DNA of 64,000 nt from Phenylobacterium glaciei (GCF_016772415.1 NZ_JAGSGD010000001.1:1426001-1490000), one strand, 5' to 3'. Positions 53,125 through 62,432 are shown, counted from the first letter of the stretch. Numbers and translations: made by a program. The notes: generated by a model from the letters alone, not told the origin.

Positions 53125-54807
53125 ATGGAACAGGCGGAGAGCGCCACCCCGCGCGGCGCGGACTACGAATTCCAGCCCCACGAGCGGCCGCTGATGCTGG
53201 GGTCGCCGGCGAACCCCGACCATCCGGTGCTACGGCGGGTGGGGTACGGCGTCATCGGGATCCTGATCGCACTGACCAGCGGGCTGAGCAACGGCCTGCT
53301 GATCGCCAACCTGCCCCAGATCCAGGGTTCGCTCGGTCTGACGCCTGTGGAGGGCGGTTGGCTGGTGGCGGCCTATTCCATGACCAACATCTTCGCCGGC
53401 TTCCTGATCGTCCGGGCGCGGCAACAGTTCGGGCTGCAGCGTCTCACTCGGATCTTCCTGATCGGCTTCGTGCTCCTGACCGGCGCGCAGATGCTGGCGC
53501 GCGCCTTCAGCGCCGAGCTGGTCATCCGCGCCGCGGCGGGGATCATCGCCAGCGGCCTCGCGCCACTGTCGTTCTTCTACATCATGCAGGCGATGCCGGC
53601 GCGGCTACGGATGGGCGGCATGATCATCGGTCTGGGATTGACCCAGGTCGCTTCGCCGCTCTCGCGGGTGATCTCGCCCCTCCTGCTCAGCGGCGGGGAT
53701 ATCCAGAACCTCCACCTGTTCGAATTCGGCCTGGCGCTGGCCTGCCTGGGCGCGATCGCGCTGCTGCGCCTGCCGCCGAGCGATCGGGCGGACGTCTTCG
53801 AGCGGCTTGACGTCCTGACCGCGCTGCTGCTCGCCCCCGGTCTGGCGCTGCTGACGGCGGTGCTGGTGCAGGGGCGGATCGTCTGGTGGTCGACCCCCTG
53901 GCTGGGCTACGCCACGGCCGGGTCGATCGTGTTGATCGGCGCGGCTCTGCGCATCGAACACAACCGGTCAAGTCCGCTGCTCAACACCCGCTGGATAGGC
54001 GGTCTGGACATGCTGCGGCTCGCGGCCGTGGCGGCGGTCATGCGGGTCCTGCTTTCCGAACAGAACTACGGATCGCTCGGGCTGCTCACCGTGGTCGGCA
54101 TGGGCCAGGACCAGCTCGTGACGCTTTACGCCGTTGTCACGGGCGCGAGCCTGGCGGGCCTGGCGCTCAGCGTCTTGCGGCTGGACCCCACCGACCTGGT
54201 CCGGCCGATCGCCATCTCGGTGGCTCTGATCCTGGCCGGCGCCCTTATCGATGCGCACGCCACCAACCTGACCCGCCCGGCCAATTTCTACCTCAGCCAG
54301 GGGCTCATTGGCTTCGCCGCCGTCTATTTCCTGGGTCCCACCCTGATGCTGGGCGTCGTCCGCGCCCTCGCGCGCGGCCCCAGCCACATGGTCAGCTTCT
54401 CCGCGGTGTTCGGCATCGCCCAGACGGTGGGCGGGCTGGGGGGCTCGGCGCTCCTTGGCACCTTCCAAATCGTCCGGGAGAAATTTCATTCCCACGAGCT
54501 CGCCCAGTCCCTGGTGATCACCGACCCACAGGTCGCCCTGCGAATCCAGCAACTCGGCGGGGCCTACGGGCGTGTCCTCGGCGACCCGGCGCTTCGGCAG
54601 GCGCAGGGCGTCGCGCTGCTCGCCCGGCAGACGACGCGGGAGGCCAACATCCTGGCCTTCAATGATGTGTTCCTGCTGATCGCGGTGCTGGCTGGCGTCG
54701 GACTGCTGCTGGTGGTGGGGCGGTGGCTGCAGCTGCGGCGCAGTGGCGTCGACCCGCTCGCCGAGGAAATGGCCGCGATCGCGCGCCTACGGACGGAGAC
54801 TCCCTGA
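53125..54807 (+). CDS. MFS efflux permease, fourteen-helix (DHA2/EmrB-like)
   Basis: A 560-residue transporter. I use the ATG at 53125, preceded by GAGGCAGC; in-frame starts at 53059 (TTG) and 53092 (ATG) exist. There are about fourteen membrane segments, and the first helices read IALTSGLSNGLLIANLPQIQGSLGL and GGWLVAAYSMTNIFAGFLIV, as in DHA2 drug exporters. It is the first gene of an operon with HlyD, an outer-membrane factor and an acetyltransferase, so it pumps a compound out through both membranes. The motif C found in classic antiporters is weak here. Confidence 0.85.
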   Translation: MEQAESATPRGADYEFQPHERPLMLGSPANPDHPVLRRVGYGVIGILIALTSGLSNGLLIANLPQIQGSLGLTPVEGGWLVAAYSMTNIFAGFLIVRARQQFGLQRLTRIFLIGFVLLTGAQMLARAFSAELVIRAAAGIIASGLAPLSFFYIMQAMPARLRMGGMIIGLGLTQVASPLSRVISPLLLSGGDIQNLHLFEFGLALACLGAIALLRLPPSDRADVFERLDVLTALLLAPGLALLTAVLVQGRIVWWSTPWLGYATAGSIVLIGAALRIEHNRSSPLLNTRWIGGLDMLRLAAVAAVMRVLLSEQNYGSLGLLTVVGMGQDQLVTLYAVVTGASLAGLALSVLRLDPTDLVRPIAISVALILAGALIDAHATNLTRPANFYLSQGLIGFAAVYFLGPTLMLGVVRALARGPSHMVSFSAVFGIAQTVGGLGGSALLGTFQIVREKFHSHELAQSLVITDPQVALRIQQLGGAYGRVLGDPALRQAQGVALLARQTTREANILAFNDVFLLIAVLAGVGLLLVVGRWLQLRRSGVDPLAEEMAAIARLRTETP

Positions 54808-55910
54808 TGAACGGCCCCCAGCGACTTGAAGATCCCGTTGAGTCAGCGGCCGAGGCGACCGCGCCTCGCTGGTCGCCGCCGCGAAGCGGGCCCAAGAGCA
54901 CGGCGCTGTTTGTCGCGCTGCTCGCGGCCGGAGTGCTGCTGGTGCTTTTCGCCTGGCGGCTCCCGCCGTTCGAGCGCCTGACCCAAACCACCGAAAACGC
55001 CTATGTGCGCGGCCAGACGACGGTGATCGCGCCGCAGGTGAACGGCTACGTCGCCCAGCTGATGGTGCAGGACTTCCAGACGGTCAGCGCCGGCCAGCCC
55101 TTGGCGCGCATCGATGACCGCATCTACCAGCAGCGGGTCGCGCAGGCGCAGGCCAACGTCGACGCCCAGGCGGCGAGCCTCAGCAATTCCCAGCAGAGCC
55201 AGCGGTCCAGCAAGGCCTCGCTGGCCGGTCAGGGTGCGGCGGTGGACAGCGCGCGGGCTCAACTTGCCCGCGCTCAGGCCGACATGCGCCGGGTCTCCGC
55301 TCTGGCCGCGGAGGGCTCGGTGTCCCTGCGCGAGCGGGATCAGACGCTTGCCGTCCTGCGCCAGACGGAAGCCGGGGTGCGGCAGGCGCAGGCGCAGCAG
55401 GCGATCGCCCAGGAGCAGGTTCGCACCGTGGTGGTCGGCCGCGGAGGCCTCGAGGCGGCGCTCGCCAGCGCCCAGGCCGCCAAGCGGCTGGCGCAGATCG
55501 ATCTCGCCAACACGGTGGTCCGCGCGCCGCAGGACGGCCAGGTGAGCGAGCTGGGCGTGCGCCTTGGTCAATATGTGACGGCGGGCAGTCAGCTCATGTT
55601 CCTGGTGCCTCACAAGGTCTGGGTGGTGGCCAATTTCAAGGAGGACCAGACGGCGCGCATGGCGGCCGGGCAAGTCGCGACGGTGAAGGTTGACGCCCTC
55701 GGCGGGGCGGTGCTGCGGGGACGGGTGCAGCAGCTGGCCCCGGCGGCCGGGAGCGAATTCTCTGTGATCCGCCCCGACAATGCGACGGGCAACTTCGTCA
55801 AGGTCGCCCAGCGTATCGCTGTGCGGATCACAATAGACCCGAACCAACCCTTGGCCGCCAAGCTACGGCCGGGCATGTCGGTCCAGGCCCGCGTGGACAC
55901 CGGCCGGTGA
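54807..55910 (+). CDS. HlyD/EmrA family periplasmic adaptor
   Basis: A 367-residue membrane-fusion protein: one N-terminal membrane helix (STALFVALLAAGVLLVLFAW), the lipoyl half TTENAYVRGQTTVIAPQVNGYVAQL, a long coiled coil (residues about 110-225, rich in Ala/Gln), the second lipoyl half LANTVVRAPQDGQVSELGVRLGQYV, and a beta-barrel end. The ATG shares one base with the permease stop (TGATG). It joins the inner-membrane pump to the outer-membrane channel encoded next. Confidence 0.92.
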   Translation: MNGPQRLEDPVESAAEATAPRWSPPRSGPKSTALFVALLAAGVLLVLFAWRLPPFERLTQTTENAYVRGQTTVIAPQVNGYVAQLMVQDFQTVSAGQPLARIDDRIYQQRVAQAQANVDAQAASLSNSQQSQRSSKASLAGQGAAVDSARAQLARAQADMRRVSALAAEGSVSLRERDQTLAVLRQTEAGVRQAQAQQAIAQEQVRTVVVGRGGLEAALASAQAAKRLAQIDLANTVVRAPQDGQVSELGVRLGQYVTAGSQLMFLVPHKVWVVANFKEDQTARMAAGQVATVKVDALGGAVLRGRVQQLAPAAGSEFSVIRPDNATGNFVKVAQRIAVRITIDPNQPLAAKLRPGMSVQARVDTGR

Positions 55911-57283
55911 GGCGGCTTGTCGCCCTTGCGGCTGCTGGCCTGCTGAGCGGCTGCGCTGGCCTGAACCCGGCGGCGCCACCCCAGGCCACGATCGCGCCGC
56001 CGCCGGCTTGGCGTACGACCCTGGCGCCAGCCGCCCCCGTCGACGGAGCCTGGTGGGACGGGTTCGGCGATCCGGTCCTGACGGCGTTGGTGCGGCAGGC
56101 GCGGGAGCACAACCTTGACCTCGCCATCGCCGCCGCCCGTGTGCGCGAGGCCCGCGCGCAAGAACAGATCGCCCGCTCGCAGCTCTTCCCCAGCCTCGAC
56201 CTGGGTGTGGGCGCGAGCCGCGCGCGCAGCCTCGACGCTTTCGGCCGGACGATGGAATCCACGGCCGCGCAGCCGGTCTTCCAGGCGGCCTACGAGCTCG
56301 ACCTGTTCGGCCGCGTGGCGGCCCAGGCCACAGCGGCGCGCCGAAGCGCCGAGGCGACGGAGGCCGGGGCTGACGCCGCGGCCCTGAGCGTCGAGGCGGC
56401 CACGGCGAGCGGCTACATCACCCTTCGCGCCCTCGACGCGCGACTGACCGTGGCGCGCGCGACCCTGAGCAGCCGGGCCGAGGCGCTGCGCATCGCCCGC
56501 GCCCGCGCCCGGGTCGGTTACACCTCGGACCTGGAGCTGCGTCAGGCCGAGTCCGAATACGAAGCGACGGCCCAGCTCGTTCCCCAGGTCGAACAGCAGA
56601 TCGCGCGCCAGGAAGACGCGCTCAGCGTTCTGGTGGGCGTCGCGCCGCGGGTGGTCGCGCGCGGGCAGGCGCTTTCGGCCCTGCGGGCGCCGCCGATTCC
56701 GGACGTCTTGCCGGCGGATCTCTTGCGGCGGCGGCCAGATATCGCGCAGGCGGAGCTCACCTTGGCCGCCACCGACGCCTCCCTGGCCTCGGCGCGGGCG
56801 CAATTCCTGCCGCAGATCCGGCTGACCGCCACCGCCGGGGCGGTTCTGTCCTCGGCGCTGAGGGACCCGGTGGCCGTCTGGTCCATCGGCGGCAGCGTCC
56901 TGGCGCCGATCCTCAATGGCGGGCGCCTCAGGGCGCAGGCTGGGGCGGCGGCGGCGCGGCGCGATCAGGCCGCCCTGGCCTATGCCCGCACCGTGCTGAC
57001 CGCCTTCCGCGAGGTCGAGGACAATCTGGCGGCCGTATCGCGTCTGGCCGACCAGCGAACCCATCTCGCGCGCCAGCGCGCTGCGACGGCGGACGCTTTG
57101 CGGCACGCGCAAAACCGCTATCAGGCGGGGTACTCACCCTATCTCGAGGTGGTCGACGCACAGCGCGCCCTGCTCAGCGTCGACCTGACCCTCTTGCAGG
57201 TCGAGGCCGACCAGCTCAACGCGCGCGTGAGCCTCTATCAGGCCATGGGCGGCGGCTGGCGCTCCGAGCGGCCGGCGCCATGA
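55907..57283 (+). CDS. Outer-membrane efflux lipoprotein (TolC/NodT family)
   Basis: A 458-residue protein with a lipoprotein signal (RRLVALAAAGLLSGC, lipobox LSGC). The GTG start overlaps the HlyD gene stop (GTGA). The two-fold repeated coiled-coil/barrel design is visible: WWDGFGDPVLTALVRQA, then LPADLLRRRPDIAQAELTLAATDASLASARAQFLPQI, the classic NodT motif, and the end NRYQAGYSPYLEVVDAQRALLSVDL. It forms the channel for the pump. Its stop overlaps the acetyltransferase ATG (ATGA). Confidence 0.93.
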   Translation: MRRLVALAAAGLLSGCAGLNPAAPPQATIAPPPAWRTTLAPAAPVDGAWWDGFGDPVLTALVRQAREHNLDLAIAAARVREARAQEQIARSQLFPSLDLGVGASRARSLDAFGRTMESTAAQPVFQAAYELDLFGRVAAQATAARRSAEATEAGADAAALSVEAATASGYITLRALDARLTVARATLSSRAEALRIARARARVGYTSDLELRQAESEYEATAQLVPQVEQQIARQEDALSVLVGVAPRVVARGQALSALRAPPIPDVLPADLLRRRPDIAQAELTLAATDASLASARAQFLPQIRLTATAGAVLSSALRDPVAVWSIGGSVLAPILNGGRLRAQAGAAAARRDQAALAYARTVLTAFREVEDNLAAVSRLADQRTHLARQRAATADALRHAQNRYQAGYSPYLEVVDAQRALLSVDLTLLQVEADQLNARVSLYQAMGGGWRSERPAP

Positions 57284-57870
57284 TCGGGCCGTCGCCACCG
57301 AGCGGGCGCCCGGGTTCCGGGCGGCGTGAGCCCACGGACACTGCGGCGATGCCTGAAAAGGAGATCATCGTGGGCCGTGGCCGCAAACTCCGCCTTCGTC
57401 CCATTCGCATGGATGACGCCGAGTCCTTGGTCGAGATGGGGCTGCGCTCCACACCGGAAGATCTGCGCCTGAGGTTCTTTTCGCCCGTCCGCCCGGCCGT
57501 GGGTCATCTGACGGCGCTGCTCACCGAGTTCAACCGAGAGCGTCACATCGCTGTCGCCGCCTATGACCCCGCGGCGGCGGAGGGAGAAAACGGCATCCTC
57601 GGCGTCGTTCGCCTGGTGCTCTCCCAGGATGAGCCGGAAGGGGAATTCGCCATCATGGTCCGCTCAGACCAGGCCAGCCACGGGCTCGGCCATCGCTTGA
57701 TGGAGGAGATGCTGGGCTGGGCCCGCGACCGCGGGCTTAAGCGCGTTGGGGCAGAAATCATGTTCGAAAACAAACGAATGCTGCGCCTCGCGCGGACTTT
57801 CGGCGGCGTTGTCCAGCCGCAATCGCAGGACTTCCACACGGTCCAGGTGGCGATCGACCTGGACCGCTGA
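57280..57870 (+). CDS. GNAT family N-acetyltransferase in the efflux operon
   Basis: A 196-residue protein, translationally coupled to the outer-membrane factor gene (ATGA at 57280); an ATG at 57349 is an alternative start. The GNAT core is LRLRPIRMDDAESLVEMGLRSTPEDLRLRFF, then GEFAIMVRSDQASHGLGHRLMEEMLGWARDRG with the acetyl-CoA loop (SHGLGHRL for Q/RxxGxG/A), and IMFENKRMLRLARTFGG. The N-terminus resembles the GNAT domain of Pat-type protein acetylases. In this operon it may modify the exported compound or a protein; neither is shown. Confidence 0.82.
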   Translation: MIGPSPPSGRPGSGRREPTDTAAMPEKEIIVGRGRKLRLRPIRMDDAESLVEMGLRSTPEDLRLRFFSPVRPAVGHLTALLTEFNRERHIAVAAYDPAAAEGENGILGVVRLVLSQDEPEGEFAIMVRSDQASHGLGHRLMEEMLGWARDRGLKRVGAEIMFENKRMLRLARTFGGVVQPQSQDFHTVQVAIDLDR

Positions 57871-57887
57871 TGCTTTCGATCCAACGC

Positions 57888-57945
57888 ATATTTGGGTGAC
57901 ATTATTTGGGTGACAGGATATCAGTATTTAGGTGACAGGATATCA
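57888..57945 (+). repeat. Three tandem copies of an ATTTGGGTGACA element
   Basis: Three near-copies follow the acetyltransferase stop: ATTTGGGTGACA (from 57889), ATTTGGGTGACAGGATATCA (from 57904) and ATTTAGGTGACAGGATATCA (from 57926). The last two are 22 bases apart. The stretch to about 58020 is richer in AT than its surroundings. There is no open frame. It may be a remnant of a mobile element or a set of protein binding sites. Confidence 0.6.
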
Positions 57946-58165
57946 AATGCCCATTTCCGCTGGGTAAGTCCAGCCAGCCGAAAGACGTTTATACAATTGG
58001 TATCACGTCACCGTAATCGGGGCATGAAGGGTCCATTCGCAGGGAGGCTGCCAGCAAGCGCGACCACGGCCTCGCCAGCAAGGGCCAACAGCCCGTGAGC
58101 GGCTCGCGGTTGTCAGGCGACCGTTTAGTGGACAGGCTCCAGCCGCCCAGCAGGAGACGCCGCCC

Positions 58166-58879
58166 ATGCCCACCCAGGACATCGACTACACCGCCGACGG
58201 CGCCGCCCTGGTGGGGCGCCTGTTCCGACCTGACGGCAAGGCCAATGGCGCCGCCGTGCTGGTGGCCCACGAGGGTCCGGGCCTCTCGGACCACACCTAT
58301 ACGATCGCGGCGCGCCTGGCGGACCTTGGCTACATCGCCTTCGCCCTGGACTATCACGGTGGCGGCCAGGCGGTGGGGATGGACGTGGCGCGGTCCCGCA
58401 TCGGCGCCTGGCTGGCCGACCCGACCGGCATCCGCGCGCGGGCCACGGCGGCCCTGGCCGTGCTCACCGCGCAGGCCGGCGTGGACCCCGCCCGCGTCGC
58501 AGGCATCGGCTACTGCTTCGGCGGCACCACGGTGCTGGAGCTGGCGCGGTCGGGCGCGACCCTGGCCGCCGTGGTGGGCTTCCACTCCGGCCTCGGAACC
58601 GCCCGGCCCCAGGACGCCGCCAACATCAAGGGCAAGGTCCTGACCCTGATCGGCACGGCCGACCCCCTGATCCCCCCCGAGCAGCGCGTCGCCTTCGAGG
58701 CCGAGATGAGAGCCGCCAAGGTCGACTGGCAGATGCACCTCTTTGGCGGCGTCGCCCACAGCTTCACCAACCCGGAGGCCGACGGCTCCCGCATGCCCGG
58801 CATCCTCTACGACGCCGGCGCCGACGCCCGCTCGTGGCGCGAAATGCGCGCCCTCTTCGCCGAGACCATCGACCGCTAG
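58166..58879 (+). CDS. Dienelactone hydrolase family protein
   Basis: A 237-residue alpha/beta hydrolase. The nucleophile motif is GIGYCFGGTTVLELA with cysteine as in dienelactone hydrolase; acid and base are expected in IGTADPLIPP and GGVAHSFTNPEADG. The N-terminus lacks a signal peptide. Substrates in this family range from dienelactones to simple esters, and nothing nearby points to aromatic degradation. It is a lone gene after a 295-base gap and GGAGA upstream of the ATG. Confidence 0.87.
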   Translation: MPTQDIDYTADGAALVGRLFRPDGKANGAAVLVAHEGPGLSDHTYTIAARLADLGYIAFALDYHGGGQAVGMDVARSRIGAWLADPTGIRARATAALAVLTAQAGVDPARVAGIGYCFGGTTVLELARSGATLAAVVGFHSGLGTARPQDAANIKGKVLTLIGTADPLIPPEQRVAFEAEMRAAKVDWQMHLFGGVAHSFTNPEADGSRMPGILYDAGADARSWREMRALFAETIDR

Positions 58880-59058
58880 GGGCCATTCGCATCCGACAGG
58901 CTCGGCCGGCACGTGGTGGGACCTCGACGGTCACTTGTCGGCCAATGTCGGCGGCGCGCGCCCCGCCTTCGCCAACGGGGAATTCCGCCCCCGACCGACC
59001 GGTTCGACACCTCCGGAGGGCCTTGTCTTCCCTCCGCGACGACCGACATGTGCGCCGC

Positions 59059-60756
59059 CTAGCCGCCGGTCTTCCAGCGCTCGAACATCTGGCGGAAGGC
59101 GTCCTCCAGGATGGCCGTGAACCCCGCCTCGTCGCGGATCGGGGAGGCCTCGAACCGCGGGCGGACTTCGGCGCGCAGGGCGTCGAGGGCAGCCAGGTCT
59201 TCGGTCAGGGCCAGGGCCTTGGCGACATAGTCGTCCCAGCTCTCGGCCACCAGTTGGTGCAGGCCCAGCGGCTCCAGCCGCAGGGTCCCGACGCGGCTGT
59301 AGAAGTCGGGGCCGCGCAGGGTCAGCAGCGGCACGCCGTTGCTGACCGCCTCTGACGAGGTGGTGCCGCCGGGCGCCGGCGACGGGTCGAGCGCCAGGTC
59401 GATGCGGCCGAAGCTCTTCAGATAGTCGGGCCCGGTGGAGTGGCCCTCGAAGACGATCCGCTCGGCGGTGACACCGTGGCCCAGGAAGCGCGCCAGCACC
59501 GCCTGCTGCAGCACCGGATCGAGGAAGTAGCGGTACTTGAGCAGCAGCCTGGAGCCCGCGCGGCCCTTGAGGATCCTCGCCCAGGCGGCGACGGTGGCGT
59601 CGTTCAGGCGGGCCGGATGGTTGAAGCTGGCGAAGGTGACAAAGCCGTTGGCGAGCGCCGGGGTCGGGGTGGGGTCGAGACGCGCGCCCGGCCTGAAGGG
59701 GACGGCGATGGGGCCGAGGCGCCAGATCTGCTCGACGAACAGCGCATCGTCGTCGGCCGCCTGGGTGCCGTCGGCGTGCAGCACATAGTCGATGGCCGCG
59801 AGACCCGTGGTCTGGACGTAGTTGATCCAGGCGGCCTGGACCGGTGCTGGCTTCAGGGCGAAGACCCCCAGCCGGCCGTCGGCGGTATGGCCCCAGAGGT
59901 CGATCAGGATGTCGATGCCGTCGCTGGCGATCAGGCTGGCGGCGTCGATGTCGCTGAGCGTCTCGATGCCGCGCACGGCGGTGGCGCGAATGCCGATCTC
60001 GGTCTTCGGGTCGGCGCAGTAGATGAAGACGTCCAGCTGATCGAGGTCGTGGTTCTCCAGCACCGGGACGATGAACGGATTGAGCTGGCTGCGCAGCAGG
60101 GTGGGGGCGACATATCCGATCCGCAGCTTGCGGCCGGCGAGGTCGGAATTGGCGAAGGGCAGGTTTGCGGGGGGCGGCGCGTAGAGCTGCGCCCACCGCC
60201 GGGCCTCGGCCGCGTGGAGGCGGACCCCGTTCTCCGCGAAGAAGCAGGCATAGAGCAGGAACTCGTGGGCAATCGAGCTCTTGTAGGTGTCGGCCGCCAG
60301 GGTGAAGGCGGTGATGGCCTCCTGGACGCGGCCCTGGTGCAGCAGGGACAGCCCCCATCGCATGATCACATAGAACGTCGCGCCCGGCTGCGGCGCCAGC
60401 TGGCCGAAGGCGGCCGCCGCGAGGCCCATCTTGCCGTCGGCATAGGCCTGATCGCCGATCTGCAGGGCGTAGTCGGGCTCGGAGACGAAGCGGGCCATGT
60501 CGACCCCGTCCTGCTCACTGATCGCCTGCAGCGCATGGAAGGTCTGGGCGTCCAGCAGCCAGGACCGCTGGCCCTCGACGTCGCCCACCGCGCCCAGGGC
60601 GGCGGCCATGGCGTAGTGCAGCCGGTGGTCGTAGATCGGGACCTCGATGAGGGTCTGGAGGCGGTCGACAGCCTCCACGATCCGCCCCGCCGCGACATCG
60701 GCCCGGGCCTGCGCGATCTCGGCGTCCAGGTCAGGCTCGTCGCCAGGAATGTCCAT
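59059..60756 (-). CDS. TPR-GT41 (SPINDLY/O-GlcNAc transferase-like) glycosyltransferase, possibly FlmG-like
   Basis: A 565-residue protein. Residues 1-200 are TPR-like helices (ADVAAGRIVEAVDRLQTLI, QIGDQAYADGKMGLAAAAF, QGRVQEAITAFTLAADTY). Residues 209-565 are a GT-B domain of the OGT/SPINDLY type: KLRIGYVAPTLLRSQLN, DLWGHTADGRLGVFALKPAPVQAAWINY, GSRLLLKYRYF, and DLALDPSPAPGGTTSSEAVSNGVPLLTL. Caulobacter FlmG, which glycosylates flagellin, has the same layout. The first motif, usually DFRxH, is TLLRS here. It is divergent from the WbqC-like gene. Confidence 0.82.
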   Translation of the reverse strand: MDIPGDEPDLDAEIAQARADVAAGRIVEAVDRLQTLIEVPIYDHRLHYAMAAALGAVGDVEGQRSWLLDAQTFHALQAISEQDGVDMARFVSEPDYALQIGDQAYADGKMGLAAAAFGQLAPQPGATFYVIMRWGLSLLHQGRVQEAITAFTLAADTYKSSIAHEFLLYACFFAENGVRLHAAEARRWAQLYAPPPANLPFANSDLAGRKLRIGYVAPTLLRSQLNPFIVPVLENHDLDQLDVFIYCADPKTEIGIRATAVRGIETLSDIDAASLIASDGIDILIDLWGHTADGRLGVFALKPAPVQAAWINYVQTTGLAAIDYVLHADGTQAADDDALFVEQIWRLGPIAVPFRPGARLDPTPTPALANGFVTFASFNHPARLNDATVAAWARILKGRAGSRLLLKYRYFLDPVLQQAVLARFLGHGVTAERIVFEGHSTGPDYLKSFGRIDLALDPSPAPGGTTSSEAVSNGVPLLTLRGPDFYSRVGTLRLEPLGLHQLVAESWDDYVAKALALTEDLAALDALRAEVRPRFEASPIRDEAGFTAILEDAFRQMFERWKTGG

Positions 60757-60877
60757 CGGGTCCTCGGCGGGAATGCATCGGCAGGCAAATCGCGGTTAAG
60801 TCACCTAAGACCATCCACCGACTCGGGCGAGGCAAAAGGTTGAGAGCCGCGACGCGACGCAGACCTGAGCGCCGCCC

Positions 60878-61585
60878 ATGATCGCCGCGATCATGCAGCC
60901 CTACCTGCTGCCCTATATCGGCTATTTCCAGCTGATCGCGGCGGCCGACGTCTTCGTGATCTATGACGACGTCCAGTACATGCGCGGCGGCTGGATCAAC
61001 CGCAACCGCATCCTGCTGAACGGCGCGCCACACTGGCTGACCCTGCCGGTGGAACACTCCGGCGAGGTCAGGACCCAGATCCGCGACACCCGCTATCAGC
61101 TGACCGAGGCGAACCTGAAGAAGCTGTCGGGCCAGCTGGACGCCGCCTATCGCAAGGCGCCGCGGGCCGCGGCGGTGAGGCCGTTGCTGGAGGCGATCCT
61201 GGCGACGCGCGACCCCAATGTGGCGGGCTTCAACGCCGCGGCGATTGGTGCGGTGCGCCAGGCTCTCGGGATCGGGACGAAGATCGTGCGCGCCTCGGAG
61301 ATCGGCCGCGACACCAGCCTGACCGGCCAGGCGGCGGTGATCGACATCTGCCGCAGGCTGGGCGCCGACCACTATGTCAACGCGGCCGGCGGGGTGGACC
61401 TGTACGCGGGCGAGGCCTTCGCCGCGCAGGGGCTGAGGCTGAGTTTCATCCGCTCGCAGGCGCCGCCCTATCGCCAGTTCGCCGAGCCCTTCGTGGCCAA
61501 CCTCTCCATCGCCGACGTGCTGATGTTCTGCGGACCCGACCAGCTCGCCGAGCAGGTTGCCGCCTACAACCTGGTGGCCGCATGA
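60878..61585 (+). CDS. WbqC family protein
   Basis: A 235-residue protein with the family N-terminus MIAAIMQPYLLPYIGYFQLI and FVIYDDVQYMRGGWINRNRILL. WbqC-like genes are found in O-antigen and other sugar clusters; the protein is thought to be an amino-sugar modifying or aminotransferring enzyme without a proven reaction. It starts a plus-strand operon with a sulfotransferase (ATGA overlap at 61582), a DegT aminotransferase and one more gene. Confidence 0.88.
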   Translation: MIAAIMQPYLLPYIGYFQLIAAADVFVIYDDVQYMRGGWINRNRILLNGAPHWLTLPVEHSGEVRTQIRDTRYQLTEANLKKLSGQLDAAYRKAPRAAAVRPLLEAILATRDPNVAGFNAAAIGAVRQALGIGTKIVRASEIGRDTSLTGQAAVIDICRRLGADHYVNAAGGVDLYAGEAFAAQGLRLSFIRSQAPPYRQFAEPFVANLSIADVLMFCGPDQLAEQVAAYNLVAA

Positions 61586-62379
61586 GCGACCTGCCGGTCA
61601 TCGGCCTGCACGGGGCGCCGCGCTCGGGCACCACCTGGATCGGGCAGATCTTCAACAGCGCGCCGGAGACAGCCTTCCGCTTCCAGCCCTTCTTCGCCCA
61701 CGCCTTCCGGCCGCGCGTGGACGCCGCCACCTCGGCGGCGGAGCTGGACCAGATCCTCAAGGACATCGCGGCCACCGACGACGACTTCATCCTCCAGCGG
61801 GCGCGGATGACGGATGGCGATCTGGCCTTCGCCAAGCTCGAGCCCACCCAGGTCGTCTATAAGGAGGCGCGCTACCACCACCTGCTGCCGACCCTGATGC
61901 AGATCCCGCGCTTCAAGGGCGTCGGCATCATCCGCGATCCGCTGGAGGCGCTGAGCTCCTGGCGGGCCGCGCCCCGCGAGTTCGATCCCGCCTGGGACTT
62001 CGGCGCGGAGTGGCGCGAGGCGGGCTTGAAGAACGGCGGGCGGATCGAGGAGTTCTTCGGCTACGAGAGCTGGAAGCGCGCGGCCCTGATCTTCCAGGAC
62101 ATGGCGGCCAGCTATCCCGATCGCTTCCGCATCCTGCGCTATGGCGACCTGACCGCCGATCCGGCGGGGGTGATCACCGACCTGTTCGGGTTCCTGGGCC
62201 TGGCCATGGGCGACCAGACCCGGACCTTCCTGGCGCGCTCCACCAGCCGCGACGACGGCGACACCTATGGGGTGTTCCGCGACCTGTCTAAGCGCGCCGC
62301 CCCCGTTCTGCCCGCCGAGGTCCGCCAGGCGGTGCTGGACGATGTGGCCCGGTGCGACCTTGCGACCTACCTGGCCTAA
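61582..62379 (+). CDS. Sulfotransferase
   Basis: A 265-residue cytoplasmic enzyme. The 5'-phosphosulfate loop is GAPRSGTTWIGQIFNS near the N-terminus; the 3'-phosphate segment is VGIIRDPLEALSSW; a late RILRYGDLTADPAGVITDLFGFLG completes the fold. It would move sulfate from PAPS to a hydroxyl or amine group, here probably on a sugar or lipid of the cell surface. The start overlaps the wbqC-like stop, and the stop lies next to a CtrA-like box. Confidence 0.88.
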   Translation: MSDLPVIGLHGAPRSGTTWIGQIFNSAPETAFRFQPFFAHAFRPRVDAATSAAELDQILKDIAATDDDFILQRARMTDGDLAFAKLEPTQVVYKEARYHHLLPTLMQIPRFKGVGIIRDPLEALSSWRAAPREFDPAWDFGAEWREAGLKNGGRIEEFFGYESWKRAALIFQDMAASYPDRFRILRYGDLTADPAGVITDLFGFLGLAMGDQTRTFLARSTSRDDGDTYGVFRDLSKRAAPVLPAEVRQAVLDDVARCDLATYLA

Positions 62380-62391
62380 GCGTTCATTAAC
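62376..62391 (+). promoter_or_regulatory. Near-match to a CtrA box before the aminotransferase gene
   Basis: CTAA-N7-TTAAC differs at one base from TTAA-N7-TTAAC. It begins inside the sulfotransferase stop region and lies 42 bases before the aminotransferase TTG start. In Caulobacter, CtrA controls many flagellar genes, so a site here would fit a flagellin-glycosylation role. On its own the match is weak. Confidence 0.3.
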
Positions 62392-62432
62392 CACGACCAT
62401 GGTGACGTGCGGGCTCATCAGGATGAGGGTCC

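Noticed and set aside
57888..57945. CRISPR remnant
   Set aside because: There are only three short copies, without spacers of constant length and with no cas genes nearby.
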